A DNA stretch of 64,000 bases from Candidatus Accumulibacter affinis. Lineage in GTDB: Bacteria; Pseudomonadota; Gammaproteobacteria; Burkholderiales; Rhodocyclaceae. The stretch lies in contig JADJOT010000002.1 of the NCBI GenBank assembly GCA_016713625.1, positions 124,001 to 188,000 on the forward strand, given 5' to 3'. The notes under the pieces were generated by a model. That model searched no databases. It was not told the origin of the DNA and saw nothing but the letters and a program-made list of their open reading frames with translations. This document shows, one piece after another, positions 25,988 to 34,639 of the stretch. Made by a program: the position numbers and the translations under genes. How positions within the stretch are numbered: position 1 is the first letter of the stretch; each line of letters opens with the position of its first letter.

Positions 25988-27054
25988 GGCGCGCGGAGGC
26001 GGCAATGGGCAGGCACGGGTCTAGTCCTTCAGCCCTCTGGCTATGCCTCCTGCCAATGCTCCTCACGGCCTGCGGCGGCCAGCCGTCGCGGCCGCCCGAC
26101 ACGGCCGCACGCACCGTCGATCCGGTGAAAGCACCGACCAGGATGGTCAGGAAATCGAACGTCGTGCAAAAGCGCGGTGGTGCCTATTACAAGGACGATG
26201 GCCCGGGCGACGAGTTCCCGGACAATCTCGATGACCTTCCCGATGCGCAGCCACGGATCGAGCCACTGCATCGCTTCGCCAACCGGCCTTATGTCGTTCT
26301 GGGGAAGGCCTATGAGCCATATACCAGCCTGCGATTGCATCAGGAGCGTGGCCTCGCCAGCTGGTACGGCAAAAAGTTTCATGGCCAGAAAACGTCGATC
26401 GGCGAACCCTACGACATGTTCGCAATGACCGCCGCACACCCGACCCTGGCGATCCCCTCGTACGTACGCGTGACCAACGTCAGCAGCGGCAAATCCGTGG
26501 TCGTGCGGGTCACCGATCGCGGTCCCTTTCACGCCGATCGTGTCATCGACCTCTCCTACGCTGCCGCCTACCGCCTGGGCTATGTCGACAACGGCAGCAC
26601 CCTGGTGGAGGTCGAGTCGATTCTGCCGGAGGGGGCGACGACGATGACCTATGCGCAGGTGATGCCGGCGCCACGACCGCCAAGAGCTGCCGCCAGCACC
26701 TCCGAACGCGACGATATTGAGCTGTTGGCGGCCAAGCTGGGCCTGGACAAGGTCGCTGCACCATCACTGCTGCAGGAGGTGACGCCGCCGGCTGCCGGCA
26801 GCGAATCCTGGTCGGCCGGTGGGCGCGGTGTTTTCCTGCAACTGGGAGCATTTTCCAGCGCCGAGAACGCTGAAAGTCTGCGCGCTCATCTGCTGCGCGA
26901 ACTGGACTGGCTCAACGAGGGCATCCAGATCAACACGGGTGGCGGCATGCACCGTGTCCACCTGGGACCTTATGGCAGCCGTGCGGATGCCGAAAAGGTG
27001 GCCGAGAAGATTCGTTTGGCGCTGGGTTACAAGCCTACTTTCGTGGCTCGTTGA
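25984..27054 (+). CDS. rlpA: RlpA, septal-ring lytic transglycosylase with SPOR domain
   Basis: A 356-residue lipoprotein. The lipobox is LLTAC (signal ends near residue 30). Residues about 120-210 form the double-psi beta-barrel catalytic domain (GLASWYGKKFHGQKTSIGEPYDMFAMTAAHPTLAIPSYV, VVRVTDRGPFHADRVIDLSYAAA), and residues about 280-356 form a SPOR domain (VFLQLGAFSSAENAESLRAHL) that binds denuded glycan at the septum. ATG 25984 overlaps rodA; ATG 26005 is an alternative. Last gene of the shape operon. Confidence 0.93.
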   Translation: MRRAEAAMGRHGSSPSALWLCLLPMLLTACGGQPSRPPDTAARTVDPVKAPTRMVRKSNVVQKRGGAYYKDDGPGDEFPDNLDDLPDAQPRIEPLHRFANRPYVVLGKAYEPYTSLRLHQERGLASWYGKKFHGQKTSIGEPYDMFAMTAAHPTLAIPSYVRVTNVSSGKSVVVRVTDRGPFHADRVIDLSYAAAYRLGYVDNGSTLVEVESILPEGATTMTYAQVMPAPRPPRAAASTSERDDIELLAAKLGLDKVAAPSLLQEVTPPAAGSESWSAGGRGVFLQLGAFSSAENAESLRAHLLRELDWLNEGIQINTGGGMHRVHLGPYGSRADAEKVAEKIRLALGYKPTFVAR

Positions 27055-27177
27055 TCAGCTGTCGGTCGATTCCGCGTCGAGTGGGCAGAACACGCCCTGG
27101 ACAATCTGCCGACCTTTCGCGGGCGATCTCCGGGCGGCCATCATCACAAAAGGCATAAGGGCGCAACGGAGCTGGCT

Positions 27178-27186
27178 TGCTATAAT
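27178..27186 (+). promoter_or_regulatory. Extended -10 promoter of dacA
   Basis: TGCTATAAT is a perfect extended -10 element (TGn plus TATAAT) 25 bases before the dacA ATG. There is no clear -35 hexamer, which extended -10 promoters can do without. It lies in the 157-base gap after rlpA, suggesting that dacA has its own transcript. Confidence 0.6.
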
Positions 27187-27211
27187 CGCTGTTTTGCCAA
27201 GAAATCCAGCC

Positions 27212-28345
27212 ATGCTCAAGCTTCGAACCTTACTCTTCGTCCTGCTCTGCCTGCCGATCCTGGCCATCGCCGAGCAACTGCCAACACCACCGACGCTGGC
27301 GGCCAAGTCATGGCTGCTTGTCGAGTCTGCATCGGGACAGGAACTCGCCGGGCAAGCCCCCGACCAACGCCTGGAGCCGGCGTCCCTGACCAAGCTGATG
27401 ACCGCTTATTTGAGTTTCGCGGCCATCAAGCAGGGGACGATCAAGCTTGATCAGACCGTGCCCGTCTCCCAGAAGGCCTGGAAAACCGGCGGTTCGCGAA
27501 TGTTCATTCAGGTCGGTACGCAGGTCAAGGTGGAGGACCTGCTGAAAGGCATGATCGTCCAGTCCGGTAACGACGCCTGCGTCGCGCTTGCCGAAGCGAT
27601 CGCCGGTGACGAGGAAAACTTCGCGCAGATGATGAATCGTGAGGCGCAACGACTTGGCATGAAGGGGTCGAGTTTCCGCAACGCGAGCGGTCTGCCTGAC
27701 CCGCAGCACTACACAACCGCGCGAGATCTGGCGATCCTGGCGGACGCCCTGATTCGTGACTTCCCGGAGGAGTACGCCAGGTACTACTCGATGAAGGAGT
27801 TTCGCTACAACAACATCACGCAGCCGAATCGTAACCGCTTGCTGTACATCGACCCGACCGTCGACGGTCTGAAGACCGGTCACACCGAGGCGGCAGGCTA
27901 TTGTCTGGTCTCGTCGGCGAAACGCGGGCCGCGTCGCCTGGTCTCCGTGGTGCTCGGAGCCGCATCGGACAGCACGCGCGCGCAGGAATCGCTCAAGCTG
28001 CTCAACTACGGGTTTCAATTCTACGATGCCGTGCAGCTGTATGCGAAGAACGAGGCGGTCGCCACTCTGAAGGTGTGGAAAGGAAAGGAAGACGCGGTCA
28101 AACTGGGCTTTACGAATGCTCTGGTGATTGCGGTTCCCAAAGGTTTCGGGCCAAAGATCAAGACCGAACTCGTCTCGCAGCAGCCTCTGCTCGCGCCGAT
28201 TACCGAGGGGCAGGTGCTTGGCACGCTGAAGGTCAGCATGGATGACAAGCCTTACGGCGATTATCCGGTGGTGGCACTTGCCGGAGTGCCGGTAGCGGGC
28301 CTCGCCGGACGGATGGTCGATAGCGTTCGTCTTTGGTTCAAGTAG
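27212..28345 (+). CDS. dacA: D-alanyl-D-alanine carboxypeptidase (PBP5/6 type)
   Basis: Removes the terminal D-Ala from muropeptide stems in the periplasm. The 377-residue protein has a signal peptide (LRTLLFVLLCLPILAIA), the active motifs S58-L-T-K61, SGN (QSGNDACVALAEA) and KTG (GLKTGHTEAAGYC), a C-terminal beta domain, and an amphipathic membrane-anchoring end (AGRMVDSVRLWFK). Start ATG 27212; reading frames extending upstream are rejected because they would destroy the signal peptide. Confidence 0.96.
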   Translation: MLKLRTLLFVLLCLPILAIAEQLPTPPTLAAKSWLLVESASGQELAGQAPDQRLEPASLTKLMTAYLSFAAIKQGTIKLDQTVPVSQKAWKTGGSRMFIQVGTQVKVEDLLKGMIVQSGNDACVALAEAIAGDEENFAQMMNREAQRLGMKGSSFRNASGLPDPQHYTTARDLAILADALIRDFPEEYARYYSMKEFRYNNITQPNRNRLLYIDPTVDGLKTGHTEAAGYCLVSSAKRGPRRLVSVVLGAASDSTRAQESLKLLNYGFQFYDAVQLYAKNEAVATLKVWKGKEDAVKLGFTNALVIAVPKGFGPKIKTELVSQQPLLAPITEGQVLGTLKVSMDDKPYGDYPVVALAGVPVAGLAGRMVDSVRLWFK

Positions 28346-28418
28346 CACATGGGAACGGTGGCCCACCCGATGTACCTCTGGGTCTGTGCCGGTCGTGAGC
28401 AAATGAACAGGCGTGGCG

Positions 28419-28688
28419 ATGTCTGACGAAGCTGCCGACCTGTTCGCATTTCCTTGCGAATTCCCGATCAAGATCATGGGCTTGGCCAGCGACGCCCTGG
28501 CGCAGGCGGTACTCGAAGTGGTGCTGCGGCAGGCGCCGGATTTCGATGCAGCGACGATGGCGATGCGTACCTCGTCGGCTGGTAAGTACCTTAGCCTTAC
28601 CTGTACCATCCAGGCGACCAGCCGAGCACAGCTTGACGCACTTTACCAGGAACTGAGCAGCCATCCGCTGGTCAGATTTGTCCTGTGA
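28419..28688 (+). CDS. ybeD: YbeD/DUF493 family protein
   Basis: An 89-residue ACT-like protein (FPCEFPIKIMGLASDALAQAVLEVV, SLTCTIQATSRAQLDALYQELSSHPLVRFVL). In many proteobacteria ybeD sits between dacA and lipB as here. It is named a putative lipoate regulatory protein from this context, without firm evidence of the mechanism. GTG 28413 is an alternative start two codons upstream. Its stop overlaps lipB by four bases. Confidence 0.9.
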   Translation: MSDEAADLFAFPCEFPIKIMGLASDALAQAVLEVVLRQAPDFDAATMAMRTSSAGKYLSLTCTIQATSRAQLDALYQELSSHPLVRFVL

Positions 28689-29374
28689 CCGTCGCCGCGG
28701 GGTCTCTGGCGCGTGAACACGCGGGTCTGTGTACTGCTGCGAATCTGTCGGCGACCCAGGTGCCACTGCTGGTTCGTAATCTCGGCCAGACCGATTATCA
28801 GCAGACCTGGCAAGCGATGGCCGCCTTCACCGCCGCGCGCAGTGAGCAGACCGTCGACGAACTGTGGTGTTGCGAGCATGCGCCGGTGCTTACCCTCGGC
28901 CAGGCGGGCAGACCCGAACATCTGCTGGTCGACCTGGGCATCCCGCTGGTGAACAGCGACCGCGGCGGGCAGATCACTTACCATGGCCCCGGCCAGGTGG
29001 TGGTGTACCTGTTGCTGGACCTAAACCGGAGAAGGCTGAAAGTGCGTGAACTGGTCTTGGCCATCGAGCAGGCCGTGATCAACCTCCTTGCCGAACATGG
29101 AGTGATCGCTGAGCGCCACGGCGGCGCACCCGGAGTTTATGTTGGCGCGGCCAAGGTCGCGGCGCTTGGTCTGCGCATACGCAAGGGCTGCTGCTATCAC
29201 GGCGTCAGCTTGAACGTCGCGATGGACCTGTCGCCCTTTGCAGCAATCAACCCCTGCGGCTACGCCGGCATGCCGGTGACGCAGACCAGTGATCTGGGCA
29301 TTTCGCTGACCCCTGCACAGGCGGCCACCGCGTTGGCCGAACATCTCGCCGTACAACTGGAGCACAAGCAATGA
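28685..29374 (+). CDS. lipB: Octanoyl-[ACP]:protein N-octanoyltransferase
   Basis: Transfers the octanoyl chain from acyl carrier protein to lipoyl domains. The 229-residue protein starts at GTG 28685 in a GTGA overlap with ybeD. It has DRGGQITYHGPGQVVVYLLLDL, the conserved Lys in AAKVAALGLRI and the catalytic C191 in NPCGYAGM. The N-terminus is about 15 residues longer than usual. Followed by lipA in an ATGA overlap. Confidence 0.95.
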   Translation: MTVAAGSLAREHAGLCTAANLSATQVPLLVRNLGQTDYQQTWQAMAAFTAARSEQTVDELWCCEHAPVLTLGQAGRPEHLLVDLGIPLVNSDRGGQITYHGPGQVVVYLLLDLNRRRLKVRELVLAIEQAVINLLAEHGVIAERHGGAPGVYVGAAKVAALGLRIRKGCCYHGVSLNVAMDLSPFAAINPCGYAGMPVTQTSDLGISLTPAQAATALAEHLAVQLEHKQ

Positions 29375-30354
29375 GCAGTCACCAGGAAGGCCATGCGGCG
29401 ACAGGGCAGACCGGCAGAATCGCCGGCGTCAAGGAAAAGGGCGAACTCAAGACCGCACGCATCCCGATCAAGATCATCCCGCAAACTCCCCAGCGCAAGC
29501 CCGACTGGATTCGTGTGAAAGCCGGCAACGATGCAGGCCGTTTCGGCGAGATCAAGAAAATGCTGCGCGAACAGAAGTTGCACACGGTGTGTGAAGAAGC
29601 TGCCTGTCCCAACATCGGCGAGTGCTTCGGTCGCGGCACGGCAACCTTCATGATTCTCGGGGATATCTGCACCCGTCGCTGTCCCTTCTGTGACGTTGGG
29701 CACGGCAAGCCGCTGGCCCCCGACGCGGGCGAACCGGTCAATCTCGCCGACAGCGTTGCCCGCCTCAAACTCCGCTACGTGGTGATCACCAGCGTTGACC
29801 GGGATGACCTGCGCGACGGCGGCGCGCAGCACTTCGTCGAGGTGATCGCTGCGGTCCGGCACAGATCGCCGGGAACGACCATCGAGACGCTGGTTCCCGA
29901 TTTTCGCGGCCGCATGCAGCTTGCCCTCGCGGTCCTCGGGCAGTCGCTACCCGACGTACTCAACCATAACCTGGAAACGGTGCCGCGCCTGTATCGGCAG
30001 GCCAGACCTGGTGCCGACTACGGGCATTCGCTGGCCTTCCTCAAGGGCTTCAAGGCACTGTATCCGCAGGTTCCTACCAAGTCGGGCCTGATGGTCGGCC
30101 TCGGCGAGACCGATGACGAAATCCTCGAAGTCCTGCGCGATCTGCGCGCCCACGCCGTCGAAATGCTCACCATCGGCCAGTACCTGGCTCCGTCGGGCCA
30201 CCATCTGCCGGTGGCCCGTTATGTGCATCCGGAAATCTTCAGGATGTACGAGAAAGAGGCGCTGGCGATGGGCTTTACCGGCGCGGCCTGCGGACCGATG
30301 GTGCGCTCCAGCTACTGGGCCGATGTGCAGGCGCACACTGCGGGGCTTGCCTGA
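29371..30354 (+). CDS. lipA: Lipoyl synthase
   Basis: A radical-SAM enzyme that inserts two sulfurs into protein-bound octanoate. The 327-residue protein has the auxiliary cluster motif CEEAACPNIGEC, the radical-SAM motif CTRRCPFC and the C-terminal RSSY that ligates the auxiliary cluster. Completes the ybeD-lipB-lipA unit. Confidence 0.97.
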   Translation: MSSHQEGHAATGQTGRIAGVKEKGELKTARIPIKIIPQTPQRKPDWIRVKAGNDAGRFGEIKKMLREQKLHTVCEEAACPNIGECFGRGTATFMILGDICTRRCPFCDVGHGKPLAPDAGEPVNLADSVARLKLRYVVITSVDRDDLRDGGAQHFVEVIAAVRHRSPGTTIETLVPDFRGRMQLALAVLGQSLPDVLNHNLETVPRLYRQARPGADYGHSLAFLKGFKALYPQVPTKSGLMVGLGETDDEILEVLRDLRAHAVEMLTIGQYLAPSGHHLPVARYVHPEIFRMYEKEALAMGFTGAACGPMVRSSYWADVQAHTAGLA

Positions 30355-30367
30355 GCAGCGCGTTGGC

Positions 30368-30886
30368 TCAGCTGTAACGGATAAAGCGTGCCGGATAGCG
30401 GGCCGTGGCCCAGGCCAGAAACAGATACTTGACGGTCTTGCCGATGCCGACCGCGGCGAGAATGCCCAGTGTCGACACGTTGCCCAGTGCGCAGAAGAGC
30501 AGGGCCGGTGTCTGCGGTAGCGGCGAGCCGGCAATGATCAACATCGCCAGCAGACCCCAGCGCTGCAGCCATTCGCTGGCGGTCTGCCAGGCCTGGGTCT
30601 GCAGCAGTTCCGGGTAGCGCGCGAGCACAAACTCGGATCCCATGTACTGGAAGATCTCGACCAGTGCGGCGGCGCCAAGGCCACTGGCAATTCCACAGAG
30701 CAGGCCGAGGGTGAGCCAGCGCCCGGGGGATAGCAGCACCGCCGGGATCAGCACGGCGACGAAGGGAAAGCTGAAGGTCATGGTTGACCAGAAAGCGATC
30801 GCGGTGATCACCAACGAATAATGGCGATGCGCGACGCTGCGCATCAGCAGGCGTCGCAACCAGTCGGGGATAACGTGAGTTTTCAT
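30368..30886 (-). CDS. YqaA-type inner membrane protein (VTT/DedA-like)
   Basis: A 172-residue membrane protein with four to five hydrophobic segments and AGSPLPQTPALLFCALGNV plus GIGKTVKYLFLAWA, the pattern of the YqaA/SNARE-associated (VTT) group. The function is unknown; relatives are linked to lipid scrambling or transport. I prefer ATG 30886 (MKTHVIPDWLRRLL); ATG 30919 would add 11 residues. Convergent with lipA, 13 bases between the stops. Confidence 0.72.
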   Translation of the reverse strand: MKTHVIPDWLRRLLMRSVAHRHYSLVITAIAFWSTMTFSFPFVAVLIPAVLLSPGRWLTLGLLCGIASGLGAAALVEIFQYMGSEFVLARYPELLQTQAWQTASEWLQRWGLLAMLIIAGSPLPQTPALLFCALGNVSTLGILAAVGIGKTVKYLFLAWATARYPARFIRYS

Positions 30887-31149
30887 GTCTGCGAGTGCTC
30901 CGGTAAAGCATTCTGGCATGCCGCCGGCCTGTCTTGTCGGTCGCTCCAGCGCCAGCGTGATCGCCGGGCGGCTTGTGCGTGCGCCGGTGAGCAGGATAAG
31001 CTTGCGTTAACGAGGGCTGACGATTGCTCGTGGCCACCGCGCAGTCTCGGTGCCACGCGGCGTGCTGCTCGAAATGGGGGAATTGTAAGCGCTCTGCTGG
31101 TCGGTGCGCAGCTTGTCGAATTTCTGGCCAGCTTGAGGAGCCTTACCCG
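30887..31149. other. Divergent intergenic region
   Basis: 263 bases between the yqaA-like gene and the second rlpA-like gene, which point away from each other. I see no gene, terminator or clear promoter hexamer pair. A GAGGAG at about 31135-31140 serves as ribosome site for the GTG start at 31150. Both promoters must lie here but cannot be assigned by eye. Confidence 0.5.
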
Positions 31150-31638
31150 GTGAAACTGGTTCTTGCGGTGCTGGCTGCGGCCCTTTCAGGATTCGCTTTT
31201 GGGGAGTCTTCTCCGTCCCTGGGCAGGCCAGGCGAGTGGCCGGGTAGGCCGCCGATCATCTCCGGCAGAGCCAGCTTTTACGGCGCAGCGTTCGGCGGCC
31301 GCAAGACAGCCTCGGGTGAGATCTTTGATCATCAGACAATTTCGGCGGCAAGCAATCGTTTTCCCCTAGGTACTCTGGTGGCGGTTCGCCGCGTTTTGTC
31401 TACCCGTTGCGTGGTGGTCCGGATCAATGACCGCATGGGGCATCGGAGTCGGGTGATCGATCTCTCTCGTGAGGCAGCCGTGCGTCTGGGAATGATCGAC
31501 GCAGGCGTGACCGAGGTGGAAGTGGTTTCCTTGCCGAAATACCTGGTCGGTCACGAACACGCCTGCGCGCTCGCTTTCTTGCCGCCGGCACACCTGCATG
31601 CCGGTGAGGGGCCGGCTTCAGGAATAGCCGACAAATGA
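31150..31638 (+). CDS. Short RlpA-like protein without SPOR domain
   Basis: A 162-residue exported protein: signal peptide (VKLVLAVLAAALSGFAFG) from GTG 31150, then one double-psi beta-barrel domain (ISGRASFYGAAFGGRKTASGEIFD, LGTLVAVRR, VVVRINDRMGHRSRVIDLSREAAVRLGM). It lacks the lipobox and the SPOR domain of the rlpA in the shape operon, so it is a paralogue that may act away from the septum. Whether it has glycan-cleaving activity is not clear: the usual DRGPF loop reads DRMGH here. Confidence 0.82.
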   Translation: MKLVLAVLAAALSGFAFGESSPSLGRPGEWPGRPPIISGRASFYGAAFGGRKTASGEIFDHQTISAASNRFPLGTLVAVRRVLSTRCVVVRINDRMGHRSRVIDLSREAAVRLGMIDAGVTEVEVVSLPKYLVGHEHACALAFLPPAHLHAGEGPASGIADK

Positions 31639-31710
31639 CCTGCGGGGAATTGGCAAGAAAATGGCGCGCGCCGTGGACAGCCTCCTGCCCGGGCAGAGCG
31701 GCGTCTGCGC

Positions 31711-31740
31711 TTGACCTTACTGGTCGAAGTCGGGAATACT
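31711..31740 (+). promoter_or_regulatory. Candidate prpC promoter
   Basis: TTGACC (31711-31716) and AATACT (31735-31740) with an 18-base spacer, about 110 bases before the prpC ATG, in the 211-base gap after the rlpA-like gene. The spacer start contains a small GACC/GGTC inverted repeat. No prpR-like regulator gene is present in the window. Confidence 0.4.
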
Positions 31741-31849
31741 CCGCAAAGGGATGCTGTTGATCGGTCACCTGGCAAGCCTTGCCGACGCCTTGTGGCGATC
31801 TGCACTCGGGCTGCGCGCCCACTGGCGGTACGACAAGGGGGAGAAGACG

Positions 31850-33007
31850 ATGGACGAGCTGCGCAAGAGCGAACTTCCGCGAGCCAAGAAATCCGTGGCC
31901 TTGTCCGGTGTCGTTGCCGGCGACACCGCGATCTGTTCGGTTGGACGGATAGGCAACGACCTGTACTACCGTGGCTACGATGTGATTGCGCTGGCCGAGC
32001 ATGCCACTTTCGAAGAGGTGGCCTATCTCCTGCTTTACGGGCGTCTGCCGAATCTGACCCAGCTCAATCAGTACAAGAAGAAACTCAAGACGTTGCGTGG
32101 ATTGCCGGTCATGCTGAGGCCGATGCTGGAAAATCTGCCGGCCTCGGCGCATCCGATGGACGTCTTGCGCAGCGGCTGCTCGGCGCTGGGAACGATCCTG
32201 CCCGAAGCGCAGGATCACAACCCAGGTGCGGCACGCGAGATTGCCGATCGCCTGATTGCCAGCTTCGCCTCGATGCTGCTCTACTGGTATCACTGGTCGC
32301 ATAATGGCCGCCGCATCGAAACCGAGACCGATGACGAATCGATCGCCGCGCATTTCCTCCACCTGCTGCGAGGTAAGGCGCCGACGCCCCTGCAGGCGAG
32401 CAGTCTCGACAAGTCGCTGGTGCTCTATGCCGAACACGAGTTCAACGCCTCGACCTTTGCGGCACGGACGATCACCGGCACCGGCGCCGATCTCTATGCG
32501 GCGATCAGCGGCGCCATCGGGGCGCTGAGTGGGCGTCGCCACGGCGGCGCCAACGAGGTCGCTTTCGAGATCCAGAGCCGCTACAACGACGCCGAGCACG
32601 CCGACCAGGACATTCGCCGCCGCCTCGAGAACAGGGAGATCATCATCGGCTTCGGGCATCCGTTGTACACCATTGCCGATCCGCGTCACAAGGTGATCCG
32701 GGCCGTCGCCGAGCAGTTGTGTATCGATGGCGATAATCGGGTGCTGTTCGCTATCGCCAGTCGCATCGCGGAGGTGATGTGGGAACAGAAGCAAATGTTC
32801 CCCAACGTCGACTGGTTCTCGGCGGTAGCGTTTCACATGCTGGCGGTGCCGACGCCGATGTTCACCCCCCTGTTTGTCATCGCCCGTACCAGCGGCTGGG
32901 CCGCACACGTCATCGAGCAACGCATCGATGGAAAAATCATCCGCCCTTCGGCCAACTACGTTGGTCCCGAGGCGCAGGAGTTCATTGCTCTGGCGCAACG
33001 CACGTAA
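31850..33007 (+). CDS. prpC: 2-methylcitrate synthase
   Basis: Condenses propionyl-CoA with oxaloacetate in the methylcitrate cycle. The 385-residue citrate-synthase-fold protein starts at ATG 31850 with GGGGGAG upstream. KKSVALSGVVAGDTAICSVG at the N-terminus, RHGGANEVAFE, the catalytic GFGHPLY and FTPLFVIARTSGWAAHVIEQR fit PrpC rather than the longer housekeeping citrate synthase. The following gene prpD supports the assignment. Confidence 0.92.
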   Translation: MDELRKSELPRAKKSVALSGVVAGDTAICSVGRIGNDLYYRGYDVIALAEHATFEEVAYLLLYGRLPNLTQLNQYKKKLKTLRGLPVMLRPMLENLPASAHPMDVLRSGCSALGTILPEAQDHNPGAAREIADRLIASFASMLLYWYHWSHNGRRIETETDDESIAAHFLHLLRGKAPTPLQASSLDKSLVLYAEHEFNASTFAARTITGTGADLYAAISGAIGALSGRRHGGANEVAFEIQSRYNDAEHADQDIRRRLENREIIIGFGHPLYTIADPRHKVIRAVAEQLCIDGDNRVLFAIASRIAEVMWEQKQMFPNVDWFSAVAFHMLAVPTPMFTPLFVIARTSGWAAHVIEQRIDGKIIRPSANYVGPEAQEFIALAQRT

Positions 33008-33047
33008 GTCAGCAGCCGAGCGCCGATTTGACGCGCAGGGAATCCCC

Positions 33048-34490
33048 ATGAGCACCCGCATTCCTGATACTCGTCCCGCTCCCGACCAGGTCCTGGTGGA
33101 CATCGCTGATTACGTCCTCGACTTCCGGATCGAATCGAGGGCCGCCTTCGAGACCGCACGCTACTGCCTGATCGACGCTCTCGGCTGCGGCCTCGAAGCG
33201 CTCGCCTACCCGGCGTGCAGCAAGCTCCTCGGCCCGATCGTTCCCGGCACGGTCGTCCCCGCTGGCGCCAGAGTTCCCGGCACCCGGTTTCAACTTGACC
33301 CGGTGCAGGCAGCCTTCAACATCGGCACCCTGATTCGCTGGCTTGATTTCAACGATACCTGGCTGGCAGCCGAGTGGGGGCACCCTTCGGACAATCTTGG
33401 AGGAATCCTCGCCACCGCCGACTGGCTGTCGCGGACGCGTGTCGCTGCCGGGCAGGCGCCGCTGCCCATGCGCCAGGTCCTCGAAGCGATGATCAAGGCC
33501 TACGAAATTCAGGGTGTGCTGGCGCTCGAGAACAGCTTCAATCGCGTCGGGCTGGATCACGTGGTGTTGGTCAAAGTGGCCACGGCTGCGGTATGCACCT
33601 GGCTGCTGGGCGGTGGGCGCGAGCAGATCATCAACGCCGTATCGCAGGCTTTTGTCGATGGTCAGCCCTTGCGCACCTATCGACACGCGCCGAACACCGG
33701 CTCACGCAAGTCCTGGGCGGCCGGCGATGCCACTGCTCGGGGGGTGTTGCTGGCGCTCTTCGCGTGCAAGGGCGAGATGGGCTATCCGGCGGTGCTGACG
33801 GCGCCGACCTGGGGTTTCTATGACGTTCTATTCAAGGGCCAGACCTTCCGCCGGTCGCGCGCGTACGGCAGCTACGTGATCGAGAACGTGCTGTTCAAGA
33901 TCAGCTTTCCGGCCGAGTTTCACGCCCAGACGGCGGTCGAATGCGCGGTGGAACTGCATTCGCAAGTGGTCGGACGACTCGCCGGGATCGCCAGGGTGCT
34001 GATCCGTACCCACGAATCAGCGCTGCGCATCATCGACAAGAAAGGGCCGCTGCACAACCCCGCCGATCGCGACCATTGCTTGCAGTACATGGTCGCCGTC
34101 GCGCTGATTTCGGGCCGGCTGAGCGCTGCGGACTACGAGGACGCCGCAGCGGCAGACCCGCGCATCGATGCGCTGCGAGCGAAAATCGAGGTCCGCGAGG
34201 AACCCAGGTTTTCAGCGGACTATCTGGACCCGGGCAAGCGCTCGATTGCCAACGCCGTGCAGGTGGTCTTCGCCGATGGCAGCCGGACTGCCGAACTGAT
34301 CTCGGAATACCCGCTCGGACACTGTCGTCGGCGCGCCGAGGGAATCCCGGTACTGGTCGAGAAATTCAGGAGCCACCTGGGACGCAGATTCTCGGCCGAA
34401 CAGCAAGGTCGCATCGAAGATTGCTCACGCGACCTGCAGCGCTTGGGGGTTCTCGCCGTGCATGATTACCTCGATCAATATGTGGCCTGA
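33048..34490 (+). CDS. prpD: 2-methylcitrate dehydratase
   Basis: Dehydrates 2-methylcitrate to 2-methyl-cis-aconitate without an iron-sulfur cluster. The 480-residue MmgE/PrpD protein matches the usual length (about 483). LRTYRHAPNTGSRKSWAAGDATARGV, TWGFYDVLFKGQTF and EYPLGHCRRRAEGIP are family features. It follows prpC after 40 bases. The third enzyme, methylisocitrate lyase (PrpB), is not in the window. Confidence 0.94.
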   Translation: MSTRIPDTRPAPDQVLVDIADYVLDFRIESRAAFETARYCLIDALGCGLEALAYPACSKLLGPIVPGTVVPAGARVPGTRFQLDPVQAAFNIGTLIRWLDFNDTWLAAEWGHPSDNLGGILATADWLSRTRVAAGQAPLPMRQVLEAMIKAYEIQGVLALENSFNRVGLDHVVLVKVATAAVCTWLLGGGREQIINAVSQAFVDGQPLRTYRHAPNTGSRKSWAAGDATARGVLLALFACKGEMGYPAVLTAPTWGFYDVLFKGQTFRRSRAYGSYVIENVLFKISFPAEFHAQTAVECAVELHSQVVGRLAGIARVLIRTHESALRIIDKKGPLHNPADRDHCLQYMVAVALISGRLSAADYEDAAAADPRIDALRAKIEVREEPRFSADYLDPGKRSIANAVQVVFADGSRTAELISEYPLGHCRRRAEGIPVLVEKFRSHLGRRFSAEQQGRIEDCSRDLQRLGVLAVHDYLDQYVA

Positions 34491-34608
34491 TCCTCCTCGG
34501 CACAGGAATGTTGCTGGCGCCGGGGAGCGACAACCGCTGGAAGCGCGATTAGCGTCAGCGGCGTGCTCGAACTTGTACGATTGCGGGGCAAAGCCGGCGG
34601 CCGGCCGG

Positions 34609-34614
34609 TATAAT
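34609..34614 (+). promoter_or_regulatory. -10 element before pssA
   Basis: A perfect TATAAT 25 bases before the pssA ATG in otherwise GC-rich sequence. No matching -35 hexamer at 16-18 bases, so only the -10 is claimed. Confidence 0.35.
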
Positions 34615-34639
34615 TCGCATCCGTGAAACCGACTCCTGC

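Noticed and set aside
31424..33103. 559-codon minus-strand frame
   Set aside because: Antisense to prpC and the rlpA-like gene; composition of a shadow frame.
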